Origin: CADDYX01 sp045809925
GTDB lineage: Bacteria > Verrucomicrobiota > Verrucomicrobiia > Chthoniobacterales > UBA10450
NCBI GenBank assembly: GCA_045809925.1
Contig: JBJMWX010000103.1
Span: forward strand, 1 to 16,051
Direction of reading: 5' to 3'
DNA length: 16,051 bases
Part shown: in pieces, positions 1-7,654 of the stretch
How the letters are laid out: each line of letters starts with the position of its first letter
Numbering within the stretch: position 1 is the first letter of the stretch
The notes under the pieces: generated by a model
Databases searched by the model: none
Told to the model about the DNA's origin: nothing
Seen by the model: only the letters and a program-made list of their open reading frames with translations
Made by a program: the position numbers and the translations under genes

Positions 1-1356
1 AGCCGTTTCCGTTCGCACGGTGAACAGCGGAAGGTTATTGAGCTGCTGCGCGAAGGCGGCGTCGATATCGTGATCGGCACCCACCGCCTCATCTCCGGGG
101 ACGTCGTCTTTAAAGACCTCGGCCTCGTCGTGATCGACGAAGAACAGCGCTTCGGCGTTCTGCACAAGGAAAAGTTCAAGGAGCTTTTCAAGCTGGTCGA
201 CGTGCTGACGCTTTCCGCTACGCCCATTCCGCGCACTCTCTATCTGTCGCTCGTTGGAGTGAAAGACATGTCGACGATCGAAACGCCGCCGCTCAACCGG
301 CTGCCGGTGGAGACGGTGGTGTGCGGGTACGACGAACGGATTATTCGCGACGCGATCAGCCGCGAGCTGGAGCGGCAGGGGCAGGTGTATCTCTTGCACA
401 ACCGCGTGCAATCGATCGAGAAAATGCGGGACCGTGTGGTCGAGCTTTGCCCCGGCGCGCGGGTGGAGATTGGCCACGGCCAGATGGATGCGGACGAACT
501 GGAAGCGGTCATGGAACGCTTCGTGGCGGGCAGGATCGATGTGCTCGTTTGCACGACGATCATCGAGAGCGGGCTCGATATTCCAAACGCGAACACAATC
601 ATCATCGATCGGGCCGATCGGTTTGGGCTGGCTGATCTGTATCAACTGCGCGGCCGGGTCGGCCGCGCCGAGCACAAGGCCTACGCTTACCTGATGCTGC
701 CGCGCGAAATGATGACTGTGGGTGCGGCACGCAAACGGATCAATGCGATCAAACAATACAGCTCGCTCGGCGCCGGCTTTCGGATTGCGATGCGCGACCT
801 GGAGATCCGCGGCGCCGGCAGCATCCTGGGCACGCAGCAAAGCGGTCACATCATTGCGGTCGGCTTTGACCTCTACTGCCAGCTCCTCAAACAGGCGGTG
901 GCACAACTCAAAGGCGATAAGGTCCGCACCCGCCTCGAGGTTGAGCTGCGGCTCGATTTCGTTGCCACCAACGAAGCGGAATTCGCCCAGCTCGGGCCCG
1001 CAACCCGCGTCCCGGCATTTATTCCCGCGACTTACATCGGTGACACCGCCTTGCGCATCCACGCCTACCGCAACGTCGCGCAAATCACTTCACGTGAGCA
1101 ACTTGACAAGCTGCGCAAGGAATGGCGGGACCGGTTCGGAAAGCTGCCGCCGCCCGTCGAAAACTTGTGCACCCTGACCGAGATCAAACTCGCCGCCGCA
1201 CGCGCGGGCGTGACGCGGGTCGAGGTCCGGGAGGACAAGCTGATGCTCACCCGCCGGGGCGATTTCCTACTTGTCGGCGGCAAATTTCCGCGCATCAGTA
1301 CCGCCGACATCGACCGGCAACTCGCCGAAGTGCTCGATCTGATCAGGAAAATCTAA
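1..1356 (+). CDS. mfd: Mfd, transcription-repair coupling factor (C-terminal part, cut by window start)
   Basis: The open frame runs from base 1 to a TAA at 1354-1356, giving 451 residues; the first codon visible is not a start, so the N-terminal half, including Walker A, lies outside. Mfd is a cytoplasmic ATP-driven translocase that removes RNA polymerase stalled at DNA damage and recruits UvrA. Visible superfamily 2 helicase motifs are the Walker B box DEEQ (fragment residues 46-49), LSATPIPRT (about 72-79), GHGQM, TTIIESGLDIP, and motif VI QLRGRVGR (215-222). The segment GAGFRIAMRDLEIRGAG is typical of Mfd and RecG. The last 150 or so residues match the Mfd-specific TRCF C-terminal domain, which rules out RecG. 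The stop overlaps the start of the next gene by one base (TAATG), so this is the first visible gene of an mfd-surA-pdxA run. Confidence 0.96.
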   Translation, partial: SRFRSHGEQRKVIELLREGGVDIVIGTHRLISGDVVFKDLGLVVIDEEQRFGVLHKEKFKELFKLVDVLTLSATPIPRTLYLSLVGVKDMSTIETPPLNRLPVETVVCGYDERIIRDAISRELERQGQVYLLHNRVQSIEKMRDRVVELCPGARVEIGHGQMDADELEAVMERFVAGRIDVLVCTTIIESGLDIPNANTIIIDRADRFGLADLYQLRGRVGRAEHKAYAYLMLPREMMTVGAARKRINAIKQYSSLGAGFRIAMRDLEIRGAGSILGTQQSGHIIAVGFDLYCQLLKQAVAQLKGDKVRTRLEVELRLDFVATNEAEFAQLGPATRVPAFIPATYIGDTALRIHAYRNVAQITSREQLDKLRKEWRDRFGKLPPPVENLCTLTEIKLAAARAGVTRVEVREDKLMLTRRGDFLLVGGKFPRISTADIDRQLAEVLDLIRKI

Positions 1357-2333
1357 TGACTCGTTCGTTACTCGCAGTGACATCAGCGGCCCTGGCTTTG
1401 CTGGCAATACCCCTTTGCCACGCGGTGGAAAGCGGGATGGAGGCGGTGGACGGCATCGCCGCGGTCGTGAACGGCGACGTTATCACCTACTCGCAGGTGC
1501 GGTCTTTAACCTCGCCCCGCGAGAAAGTGCTCCGCTCCCAGCTCACCGGCGAAGAGCTGAACAAGCAGCTGAAAATCGTGCGCGAGGCGGCGTTGAAGGA
1601 CCTGATCGACCGCCAACTGATCATCCAGTCGTTCAAGAAGGAGGGCTTCAACATTCCGGATCACGTGATTGATCAACGCGTCGACGAAATCATCAAGGAA
1701 AGTTTCGGCGGGGACCGCAACACGTTCATTAAGACGTTGCAGGCGCAGAACTACACGCTCGGTGAGTTTAAGAAACAGGAGATGGAGCGCATTATCGTGC
1801 AGGCGATGCGCGGCAAGAATCTGCATACCTCGAAGGTCGCCTCCCCGACAAAGATCCAGGAGTTTTACCACAAACATCTTTCCGAGTTCACCCCGAAGGA
1901 GCAGATCAAACTGCGTATGATCATGATCCCAAGCCACGCCTCGGAAGGACAAGCCGAGGCGCAGAAGGCGATGGCGGAAGAAATTTTGGGCAAGCTTGCC
2001 GCGGGCGCGCCGTTCGACCGCATGGCGCAGATGTATTCCGAAGATAGCACGCGCGATTCCGGCGGTGACTGGGGCTGGATCGAGCGCAAGACGCTTGCCG
2101 CTCCGCTCGAGAAGGTCGCGTTTAATCTGCCGATCGGAAAAATCAGCAACATCATTGAGCTGGGCGGCAACTACTACATTCTCAAAGTGGACGAGAAACA
2201 CGGTGGCGGCGCACCTTCACTCGATAAGATCCGGCCGGAGATCGAGAAGCGCCTCGTTCAGGAAGAAGCGCAGCGGCAACAGGAGCTCTGGCTCGCGACC
2301 CTGCGCGAGAAGGCTTACATCCGGACGTTCTAG
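1356..2333 (+). CDS. surA: SurA-like periplasmic peptidyl-prolyl isomerase/chaperone
   Basis: A 325-residue protein begins at the ATG overlapping the mfd stop; an AGGA at 1345-1348, about 7 bases upstream, supports this start. Residues 1-23 are a Sec signal peptide (MTRS, hydrophobic LLAVTSAALALLAIPL, cleavage after a CHA-type site). The C21 context is not a lipobox. Residues 31-50 carry the AVVNGDVIT motif of the SurA N-terminal chaperone domain, which continues helically to about 175. One parvulin domain spans about 183-280 (LRMIMIP, FDRMAQMYSED, GGDWGWI, and the final ILKVDE strand). E. coli SurA has two parvulin domains; this protein has one, so it could also be called a PrsA/PpiC-type foldase. 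It probably helps outer-membrane proteins fold in the periplasm. The surA-pdxA adjacency, also known in E. coli, supports the SurA name. Confidence 0.88.
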   Translation: MTRSLLAVTSAALALLAIPLCHAVESGMEAVDGIAAVVNGDVITYSQVRSLTSPREKVLRSQLTGEELNKQLKIVREAALKDLIDRQLIIQSFKKEGFNIPDHVIDQRVDEIIKESFGGDRNTFIKTLQAQNYTLGEFKKQEMERIIVQAMRGKNLHTSKVASPTKIQEFYHKHLSEFTPKEQIKLRMIMIPSHASEGQAEAQKAMAEEILGKLAAGAPFDRMAQMYSEDSTRDSGGDWGWIERKTLAAPLEKVAFNLPIGKISNIIELGGNYYILKVDEKHGGGAPSLDKIRPEIEKRLVQEEAQRQQELWLATLREKAYIRTF

Positions 2334-2339
2334 GCTCCG

Positions 2340-3188
2340 ATGCGGCCGCGCATCGGCATCACGCCTGGTGACCCGGCCGGCATTGGACCTGAAATCATTC
2401 GCGCCGCCCTCGCATCGGGTCGGCTGCCAGGCGATGCCGAGTACCGGGTTATCGGCGACGCGACGGATTACCCGGTGGCACAGCCGACCGACGCAACCGC
2501 GCGCACCGCGGCGGCCGCGCTGGAAGAAGCGGCAAGCCTTGCCCTGACCGGTGAAATCGACGCCATCGTCACGGCTCCGATTCACAAGGCGCGGATGTAC
2601 GCGATCGGGTTCAAGTTCCCCGGCCAGACGGAATTCTTCGCCACGCGAGCCGGCGTCCAGGACTTCGCGATGCTGCTCACCGGCGGCAAGCTAACCGTGG
2701 CACTCGCCACCACGCACATTCCCCTCGCTCAGGTGTCGCAGGCGTTGCGCGCCTCGGAGATTGTCCGGGTCGGACGTTTGCTCGAGCAGTTCCTGCAGCG
2801 CCGCAGTATCGGGTCTCCGCGAATTGCGGTCGCCGGGTTAAATCCGCACGCGGGCGAATCGGGTGCTCTCGGCCGCGAAGAAATAGAGGTCATCGCACCG
2901 GCGATTGCAGAACTCGGCGCCTCGTTCTCCGGTCCCTATTCTCCGGACACAGTTTTCCATCGTGCCGCTGCCGGTGAATTCCATGCCGTTCTCTGCATGT
3001 ACCACGACCAGGGATTGATTCCGCTCAAGCTGCACGCGTTCGATGAAGGCGTGAACGTCACGCTGGGCCTGCCCTTCCCTCGCACCAGTCCTGACCACGG
3101 CACCGCCTTCGAGATCGCCGGCAAAGGGATCGCACGCCCCGAGAGCATGATCGCCGCCATCAACCTGGCGGTCGAGCTCGCGCGATGA
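2340..3188 (+). CDS. pdxA: 4-hydroxythreonine-4-phosphate dehydrogenase
   Basis: PdxA oxidises 4-phosphohydroxy-L-threonine with NAD and, after decarboxylation, feeds PdxJ in deoxyxylulose-5-phosphate-independent-of-PLP-salvage vitamin B6 synthesis. The 282-residue frame starts at an ATG 6 bases after surA. Family motifs in order: GITPGDPAGIGPEI (6-19), TAPIHK (78-83), TTHIPL (124-129), GLNPHAGE (167-174), MYHDQGL (220-226) and RTSPDHGTAFEIAGKG (248-263). By alignment to E. coli PdxA from memory, the divalent-metal histidines are H126, H170 and H222. Two oddities: the protein is about 45 residues shorter than the roughly 330-residue E. coli enzyme, mostly because the stretch between residues 40 and 60 is cut down, and Q96 stands where E. 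coli has substrate-contacting His136 (GQTEFF rather than GHTEFF). The end overlaps the next gene by 4 bases (ATGA). Confidence 0.95.
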   Translation: MRPRIGITPGDPAGIGPEIIRAALASGRLPGDAEYRVIGDATDYPVAQPTDATARTAAAALEEAASLALTGEIDAIVTAPIHKARMYAIGFKFPGQTEFFATRAGVQDFAMLLTGGKLTVALATTHIPLAQVSQALRASEIVRVGRLLEQFLQRRSIGSPRIAVAGLNPHAGESGALGREEIEVIAPAIAELGASFSGPYSPDTVFHRAAAGEFHAVLCMYHDQGLIPLKLHAFDEGVNVTLGLPFPRTSPDHGTAFEIAGKGIARPESMIAAINLAVELAR

Positions 3189-3985
3189 AGAAGTACCTGA
3201 CCATCTTCAACCTCGGGCTGCAGAACACATTCGTTTACCGCTGGAATTATTTTATGCGGGCGATCTTCGGGCTCATCCCGCTGCTCGGCACGGTTTTCCT
3301 CTGGCGTGCCGTCTTCAACGAAAAGGGCGGCGGGATGCGCGGCTACGACTACGGCTCGATGATCTATTATTATCTGCTCACCCTTGTGGTCTCGAACCTC
3401 GTCACACCGACGGAGGACGACTGGCAGATCGCCGCCGACATTCGAGATGGCCAGATCAATTCGTTCCTGACCAAGCCGCTCAGCTATCTCGGCTACCGCT
3501 TCACAATGTTTCTCAGCGCACGGCTGGTTTACAGCGCGGTTACATTCCTGCCCATCGCGGTCATTTTTTTCTGCTTCCGCACGTATCTCCACTTTCCGGG
3601 CGACGCCCTGACCTATGCCGCCACGATAGCGTCGCTCGCCATGGCGGCGTTGATCCAGTTTTTCATCACCTACGCCCTGGCAATGATGGCGTTCTGGGTT
3701 CTGGAAATCTCGACCATCGTGTTCATCGTTTACTCTTTCGAGTACTTCCTCGGTGGCCAGATGTTTCCGGTCGATATCATGCCTGAGGGCATTCAAGGGG
3801 CACTGAGATGGCTGCCGTTTTATTACGAGCTGTTTTGTCCGATCGCGATTTTTCTCGGACGCATTCACGGCCCGGAGATGCTCCAGGCCCTTGCCATTCA
3901 AGGAGGGTGGACGCTAGCCACTTTCGCCGCTGCGCACCTGATGTGGCAGCGCGGCCTCGGGCATTATCAGGCGGTCGGCGGCTGA
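3185..3985 (+). CDS. ABC-2-type transporter permease (first of two separated subunits)
   Basis: A 266-residue integral membrane protein with about six hydrophobic segments (roughly residues 25-45, 57-73, 113-132, 142-170, 172-190, 235-255). It resembles the ABC-2-like permease family known as COG4587, whose members normally pair with a COG3694-type permease and a COG4586-type ATPase to form an exporter of unknown substrate. A cytoplasmic motif around residues 77-101 (EDDW, IRDGQINSFLTKPLSY) resembles VRTGKLDSMLVLPI in the permease at 8939-9733, consistent with a heterodimer. The ATG overlaps the pdxA stop as ATGA, so translation is likely coupled. The 3' end overlaps the convergent MFS gene by 19 bases. 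No ATPase for this pair is in the window. Family membership is fairly sure; the substrate is unknown. Confidence 0.85.
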   Translation: MKKYLTIFNLGLQNTFVYRWNYFMRAIFGLIPLLGTVFLWRAVFNEKGGGMRGYDYGSMIYYYLLTLVVSNLVTPTEDDWQIAADIRDGQINSFLTKPLSYLGYRFTMFLSARLVYSAVTFLPIAVIFFCFRTYLHFPGDALTYAATIASLAMAALIQFFITYALAMMAFWVLEISTIVFIVYSFEYFLGGQMFPVDIMPEGIQGALRWLPFYYELFCPIAIFLGRIHGPEMLQALAIQGGWTLATFAAAHLMWQRGLGHYQAVGG

Positions 3986-5175
3986 ACCCTGATCCGCGCG
4001 ACGAGACAAGCGCCCGCGAAGAACAAGACCGCGCTGTAGCTGAACGCAATGCCGGTGCCAAACGCCGACCAGAGCACTCCGACAACAATGCTCGAAACGA
4101 AGTCGCCGATCCCGTTCACCGTTGCGAGGACACCGAAGGCGGTGCCGTGATGTGATTCGGATACGAGCTCGGCACACAGCGAATCCTCCAGCGTTTCCTC
4201 GATCGCGACGTAGATACCGCCGAGCACAAAAACGGCCACCAGCGTCACCAGCGTGACCGGCAGGGCGATGATGGTGACGGTCATGACTCCGGCAAGCGCA
4301 TAGCCCGCTGCGAGAACAACATTCTTTGGCCGGCGATCCGCAACCCAGCCGGCCAGGAGCGAAAAAGTCGCGTAGAAGACATTGTGCAGCATGTAAAGCC
4401 CGACACCGATCGCGCTGGCGCGCGCGACTCCGTAGGTTGCGGCGAGCTTTTGAGTGGCGAGAAGAATGAGCATGGTGTGCGCGAAATCGCCCGCGCCGAA
4501 AGTCGCGACCGCGGCGAGGAACCGCCGATAGCTGTGCGGCAGCTGCTCGAGCCGTTCACGAAACGAAACGTGCGGCACTGGCGCTCGCTCCCGCTCTTTG
4601 ACGAGCAATGCAATAACCGCCGCCGCTAGTAACCCGGGCACAATTGTGCAGAAAAAAAGCAGTCGGTAATTCTGTCGCGATGCTTGCAACAGAATAAGCG
4701 CCGTAGCCGGTCCAATGATCGCGCCGACCGTATCCATCGCCCGCTCGAGCCCGAACGCCCGGCCGTATGACTCACGCGACACTGACGCGGCGAGCAGCGC
4801 TTTTCGCACCGGAGTGCGAATGCCGCGACCGAGCCAGGCCGCTGAACGCGCCAGCAGCACGTGCCAGGCATTCGCTGCCAGAGCGAACCCGGCTGTAGCA
4901 ACTGCAGTCAGAAGATACCCAGTGACCGCAATCGGCTTTCGCCGCCTCAAGCGATCGGTGTAAATCCCGGAGGCCAGTTTCGCGAAGCTGGAAATTCCAT
5001 CGGCTACGCCTTCGATGATGCCGAGCCATGCGGCAGCGACGCCGAGTGATGCCAGAAAGGCAGGCATCGCTGCGGTGGCGATTTCATGGGACCAATCGCT
5101 GAAGAGCGACGCCAGGCCGATTCCAAGAACCGTGGAATTGAGCCAGGGGGCGTTGCCGCTCCTGCTTCGACTCAT
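3967..5175 (-). CDS. Major facilitator superfamily (MFS) transporter
   Basis: A polytopic inner-membrane carrier of 402 residues with about 12 hydrophobic segments. Residues 70-81 (GIYTDRLRRRKP) form the MFS motif A loop between helices 2 and 3, and GRGIRTPVRKALLA follows at about 117-130. The N-terminal FSDWSHE and IEGVADG stretches recall uncharacterised drug or metabolite MFS permeases; no substrate can be named. An upstream in-frame TTG at 5196 would add 7 residues, but its GGAG box abuts it with no spacing. The ATG at 5175 has an AGG about 9 bases upstream and was chosen. It is the last gene of the leftward efflux cluster, 86 bases after the rhodanese gene. Its stop lies inside the 3' end of the convergent permease gene, leaving no room for a terminator between them. 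Confidence 0.88.
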   Translation of the reverse strand: MSRSRSGNAPWLNSTVLGIGLASLFSDWSHEIATAAMPAFLASLGVAAAWLGIIEGVADGISSFAKLASGIYTDRLRRRKPIAVTGYLLTAVATAGFALAANAWHVLLARSAAWLGRGIRTPVRKALLAASVSRESYGRAFGLERAMDTVGAIIGPATALILLQASRQNYRLLFFCTIVPGLLAAAVIALLVKERERAPVPHVSFRERLEQLPHSYRRFLAAVATFGAGDFAHTMLILLATQKLAATYGVARASAIGVGLYMLHNVFYATFSLLAGWVADRRPKNVVLAAGYALAGVMTVTIIALPVTLVTLVAVFVLGGIYVAIEETLEDSLCAELVSESHHGTAFGVLATVNGIGDFVSSIVVGVLWSAFGTGIAFSYSAVLFFAGACLVARIRVQPPTA

Positions 5176-5261
5176 AATACTGCGCCTAATCTGCAACTCC
5201 GGCCCGGCCGAATTCGCAGCTTGGAAGTAAGAGCAGGATGGGGATTTATCAGTAGGAATCG

Positions 5262-5624
5262 CTACTCAGTCGGCAATCCCGCGGCTTTCCACGCTTTCAA
5301 CCCGCCGGCGAGAGAGCGCACGTTGGTGTAGCCCATCCGTTGCAGGCTCTCGGTCGCGAGCGCGGACCGGCCGCCGCCACCGCAATAGCAGATGATCGGG
5401 GCGCTGAGGTCGGGAAATTTGTCCTCAACGTCGAGCTCGATCGTGCCACGGCTCATGTGTTCCGCGTTTGCCGCGTGACCTTCGTCCCAATCCTCGCGGT
5501 CGCGCACGTCGATCAGATGCGCTTCACCGCGCCGAAGTTTCTCCGCTGCTTCTGCCGGCGAAATCTCAGTGACGCTTTGCTTCGCCGCGGCGACGAGTTG
5601 CTGAAATCGATTCGGCTGCTCCAT
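5262..5624 (-). CDS. Single-domain rhodanese-like protein
   Basis: A 120-residue cytoplasmic protein, almost entirely one rhodanese domain. It contains the VxxLIDVRDREDWDEGH entry motif (about residues 36-50), the AEHMSRGTIE segment, and the active-site loop C81-GGGG-R86-S87 with a six-residue loop typical of sulfurtransferases acting on sulfane sulfur. C81 is the expected persulfide-carrying cysteine; C79 lies two residues before it. The LAGGLKAWKAAGLP ending is also characteristic. It may transfer sulfur from thiosulfate or a protein persulfide, but the acceptor cannot be inferred. It sits between a MacB-type permease (39 bases upstream) and an MFS transporter on the same strand, so it is probably cotranscribed, although no clear Shine-Dalgarno is seen. 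Confidence 0.92.
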   Translation of the reverse strand: MEQPNRFQQLVAAAKQSVTEISPAEAAEKLRRGEAHLIDVRDREDWDEGHAANAEHMSRGTIELDVEDKFPDLSAPIICYCGGGGRSALATESLQRMGYTNVRSLAGGLKAWKAAGLPTE

Positions 5625-5663
5625 CAGATAACAATGCCGCGGCTGAGAGCGGCCGCTACAGCA

Positions 5664-6881
5664 TTATTCGTAGCGCAAGGCATCGATCGGATCGAGCCGC
5701 GCTGCCGTCCGCGCCGGATAAAAACCGAAGAAAATTCCCACCGCGGCACTGACCAGAAAGGCAATCACGATCGACATCGGTGAGATGAGCGACGGCCAGT
5801 GCTTCACGGCGGAGAGGATCTTGGACGCGGTGATGCCGAGAACAATCCCAAGAAAACCGCCGACCGCGCTGAGCGAGACGGCTTCGATCAGGAATTGGGT
5901 GAGAATGTCGCGACCGTGTGCGCCGACTGCCATGCGAGTGCCGATCTCACGCGTCCGCTCAGTCACGCTCACGAGCATGATGTTCATAATACCAATGCCC
6001 CCCACGACGAGTGACACGCCGGCGATTGCACCGAGCAACCCCGTCATCACATCCGCCGTCGCGGTAGCTGCTTCGGCGATCTCCTGCTGATTGCGCACGG
6101 TAAAATCGTCATCGCGTCCGCTCCGGATGTTGTGGCGTTGACGGAGCAGTGAAGTGATCTGCTGCTGGGCCGGCGCCAGATCAGAGGCGCTGGCCACCTG
6201 CACGTTCACGTTGCGCAGGGTGGTGCCACCGGCGATCCGTTTCATCGCGCTCGTGTAAGGCATGATCACAACGTCATCCTGATCGGGCCCTTGAGCGCTG
6301 AGACCTTTCGGCGTCAGCACGCCAGTGACGATGAACGGCACGTTCTTGACCCTCAGCGCCTGCCCGACCGGATCGTCGTTCCCGAAGACCTGCGAGGCGG
6401 TCGTTTTGCCGATCACACACACCTTGTTCGCACTACGCACATCCTGATCGGTGAAAGGCGCGCCATCGGCGAGGGGCCACTGACGAATGTCGATGTAGTC
6501 GGCCGATTCACCGAGGACGCGCGTCATCCAGTTCTGATTTCCGGCCGCGACCTGCGCGGTGGAGACGACCTCCTCGCTCACCCCGATTACATCCGGCACT
6601 TCGCGGCGAATCGCCTCCGCGTCTTCGATCTTCAAGGTGCCGGCGCCGCCCCAGCCGGTGCGAATTCCACTCGCTGTCGTGCTCCCGGAAAAAACGAGGA
6701 TCACGTTTTGGCCGAGACTGGCGATCTGCGCCTGCACCTGCGCCTTCGCGCCGTTGCCGATGCCGACCATCGCGATCACGGCGCCGACACCGATAATGAT
6801 CCCGAGCGCCGTCAGCGCCGACCGAAGCTTGTTTCGGCGCAAGGCGCGGAACGCGATTTTGAAGGTAGAGCCGAAACGCAT
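5664..6881 (-). CDS. MacB/FtsX-type ABC transporter permease
   Basis: A 405-residue inner-membrane protein with the MacB layout: a cytoplasmic FRALRRNKLRSALT lead-in (11-24), first transmembrane helix about 22-43, a large periplasmic MacB_PCD domain (about 45-275), then three helices near 280-305, 330-356 and 369-390. The segment GIGIMNIMLVSVTERTREIG (295-314) and the ending FYPARTAARLDPIDALRYE are classic for this family. Such mechanotransmission permeases drive export through a TolC-like channel in company with an adaptor; substrates include macrolides, peptides and lipoproteins. Here ATPase and permease are separate genes, unlike fused E. coli MacB. The start lies 4 bases after the ATPase stop, pointing to a coupled operon. 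No TolC homologue is in the window, so the outer-membrane exit must be encoded elsewhere. Confidence 0.93.
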   Translation of the reverse strand: MRFGSTFKIAFRALRRNKLRSALTALGIIIGVGAVIAMVGIGNGAKAQVQAQIASLGQNVILVFSGSTTASGIRTGWGGAGTLKIEDAEAIRREVPDVIGVSEEVVSTAQVAAGNQNWMTRVLGESADYIDIRQWPLADGAPFTDQDVRSANKVCVIGKTTASQVFGNDDPVGQALRVKNVPFIVTGVLTPKGLSAQGPDQDDVVIMPYTSAMKRIAGGTTLRNVNVQVASASDLAPAQQQITSLLRQRHNIRSGRDDDFTVRNQQEIAEAATATADVMTGLLGAIAGVSLVVGGIGIMNIMLVSVTERTREIGTRMAVGAHGRDILTQFLIEAVSLSAVGGFLGIVLGITASKILSAVKHWPSLISPMSIVIAFLVSAAVGIFFGFYPARTAARLDPIDALRYE

Positions 6882-6885
6882 GCGA

Positions 6886-7650
6886 TCAGTGTTCCACCGG
6901 TGCGAGATCCTCGACCGACGTCAGCCTCGCCATTTCGTCGCTTGCCCTCGTGCGTTGCGCGACCGCGCGATCGCTGAGGACCAGCCCGTCGCGCATGACC
7001 ACATTTCGCTTCGCAAATGCGGCGATGTCCGCCTCGTGCGTCACCATGACGATTGTAATCCCGCGCTCATTGAGCTCTTGGAATATGCCCATGATTTCGA
7101 CGCTCGTGCGACTGTCGAGATTCCCCGTCGGCTCGTCCGCGAGGAGCACCTCCGGATCATTGATCAGCGCTCGTGCGATGGCGACGCGCTGCTGCTGGCC
7201 ACCGGAGAGCTGGCTTGGGTGATGGTCTTCACGACCGCCCAACCCGACAGCGGCCAGAACACGATCGGCTCGCTCGCGTAATTGTTGATTGCTCAGCTGT
7301 CTCGCGCCGTACAAGAGCGGCAGCTCGACGTTCTCGCGCGCGGAGGTGCGTGGAAGCAGATTGAAACTCTGGAAAACGAAACCGAGTTTGCTGTTGCGGA
7401 TATCGGCGAGCTGATCGCGATCCAGATGCGAAACGTCCGTGCCATCGAGCAGGTAACTACCGGCGCTCGGCCGGTCGAGGCATCCGAGCATGTTCATCAG
7501 CGTCGACTTACCGGAGCCGCTCGCGCCCATTAACGCGACGAATTCACCGCCCTGGATCTGGAGCGACACGCCGCGCACTGCCTGCACCTCCATTTCGCCG
7601 GTCCGGTAAGTCTTCCGAACGTCGATTAACTGAACGACCGGCGCGCTCAC
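6886..7650 (-). CDS. ABC transporter ATP-binding protein (MacB/LolD type)
   Basis: A nucleotide-binding subunit that powers the permease encoded next to it. Taking the GTG at 7650 as start gives 254 residues, close to family length, and places the start 4 bases after the adaptor stop. The longer frame from 7719 would overlap the adaptor gene by 65 bases and add a low-complexity leader with no family resemblance. Numbered from the GTG: Walker A GASGSGKST (42-50), Q-loop Q94 in FQSFNLLP, signature LSGGQ (148-152), Walker B VLLADEP (168-174) and H-loop H205 in VTHEAD. The pattern LLPRTSARENVELPL and the DEPTGNLD form are typical of MacB, LolD and FtsE proteins. The C-terminal tail beyond residue 225 is not conserved in the family as far as can be seen. 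Confidence 0.95.
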   Translation of the reverse strand: MSAPVVQLIDVRKTYRTGEMEVQAVRGVSLQIQGGEFVALMGASGSGKSTLMNMLGCLDRPSAGSYLLDGTDVSHLDRDQLADIRNSKLGFVFQSFNLLPRTSARENVELPLLYGARQLSNQQLRERADRVLAAVGLGGREDHHPSQLSGGQQQRVAIARALINDPEVLLADEPTGNLDSRTSVEIMGIFQELNERGITIVMVTHEADIAAFAKRNVVMRDGLVLSDRAVAQRTRASDEMARLTSVEDLAPVEH

Positions 7651-7654
7651 ATGA

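Noticed and set aside
1506..2201. 231-codon open frame on the - strand
   Set aside because: Antisense shadow of the surA gene, with skewed Leu/Arg/His composition typical of reverse reading in high-GC DNA.
2936..3901. 321-codon open frame on the - strand
   Set aside because: It lies antisense to pdxA and the first ABC-2 permease, has a charged, low-complexity composition and no recognisable domain; both + strand genes have clear family motifs.
5636..5653. Small GCCGC/GCGGC inverted repeat before the rhodanese gene
   Set aside because: Only 5-bp arms in high-GC sequence; such a match is expected by chance and no T-tract follows.
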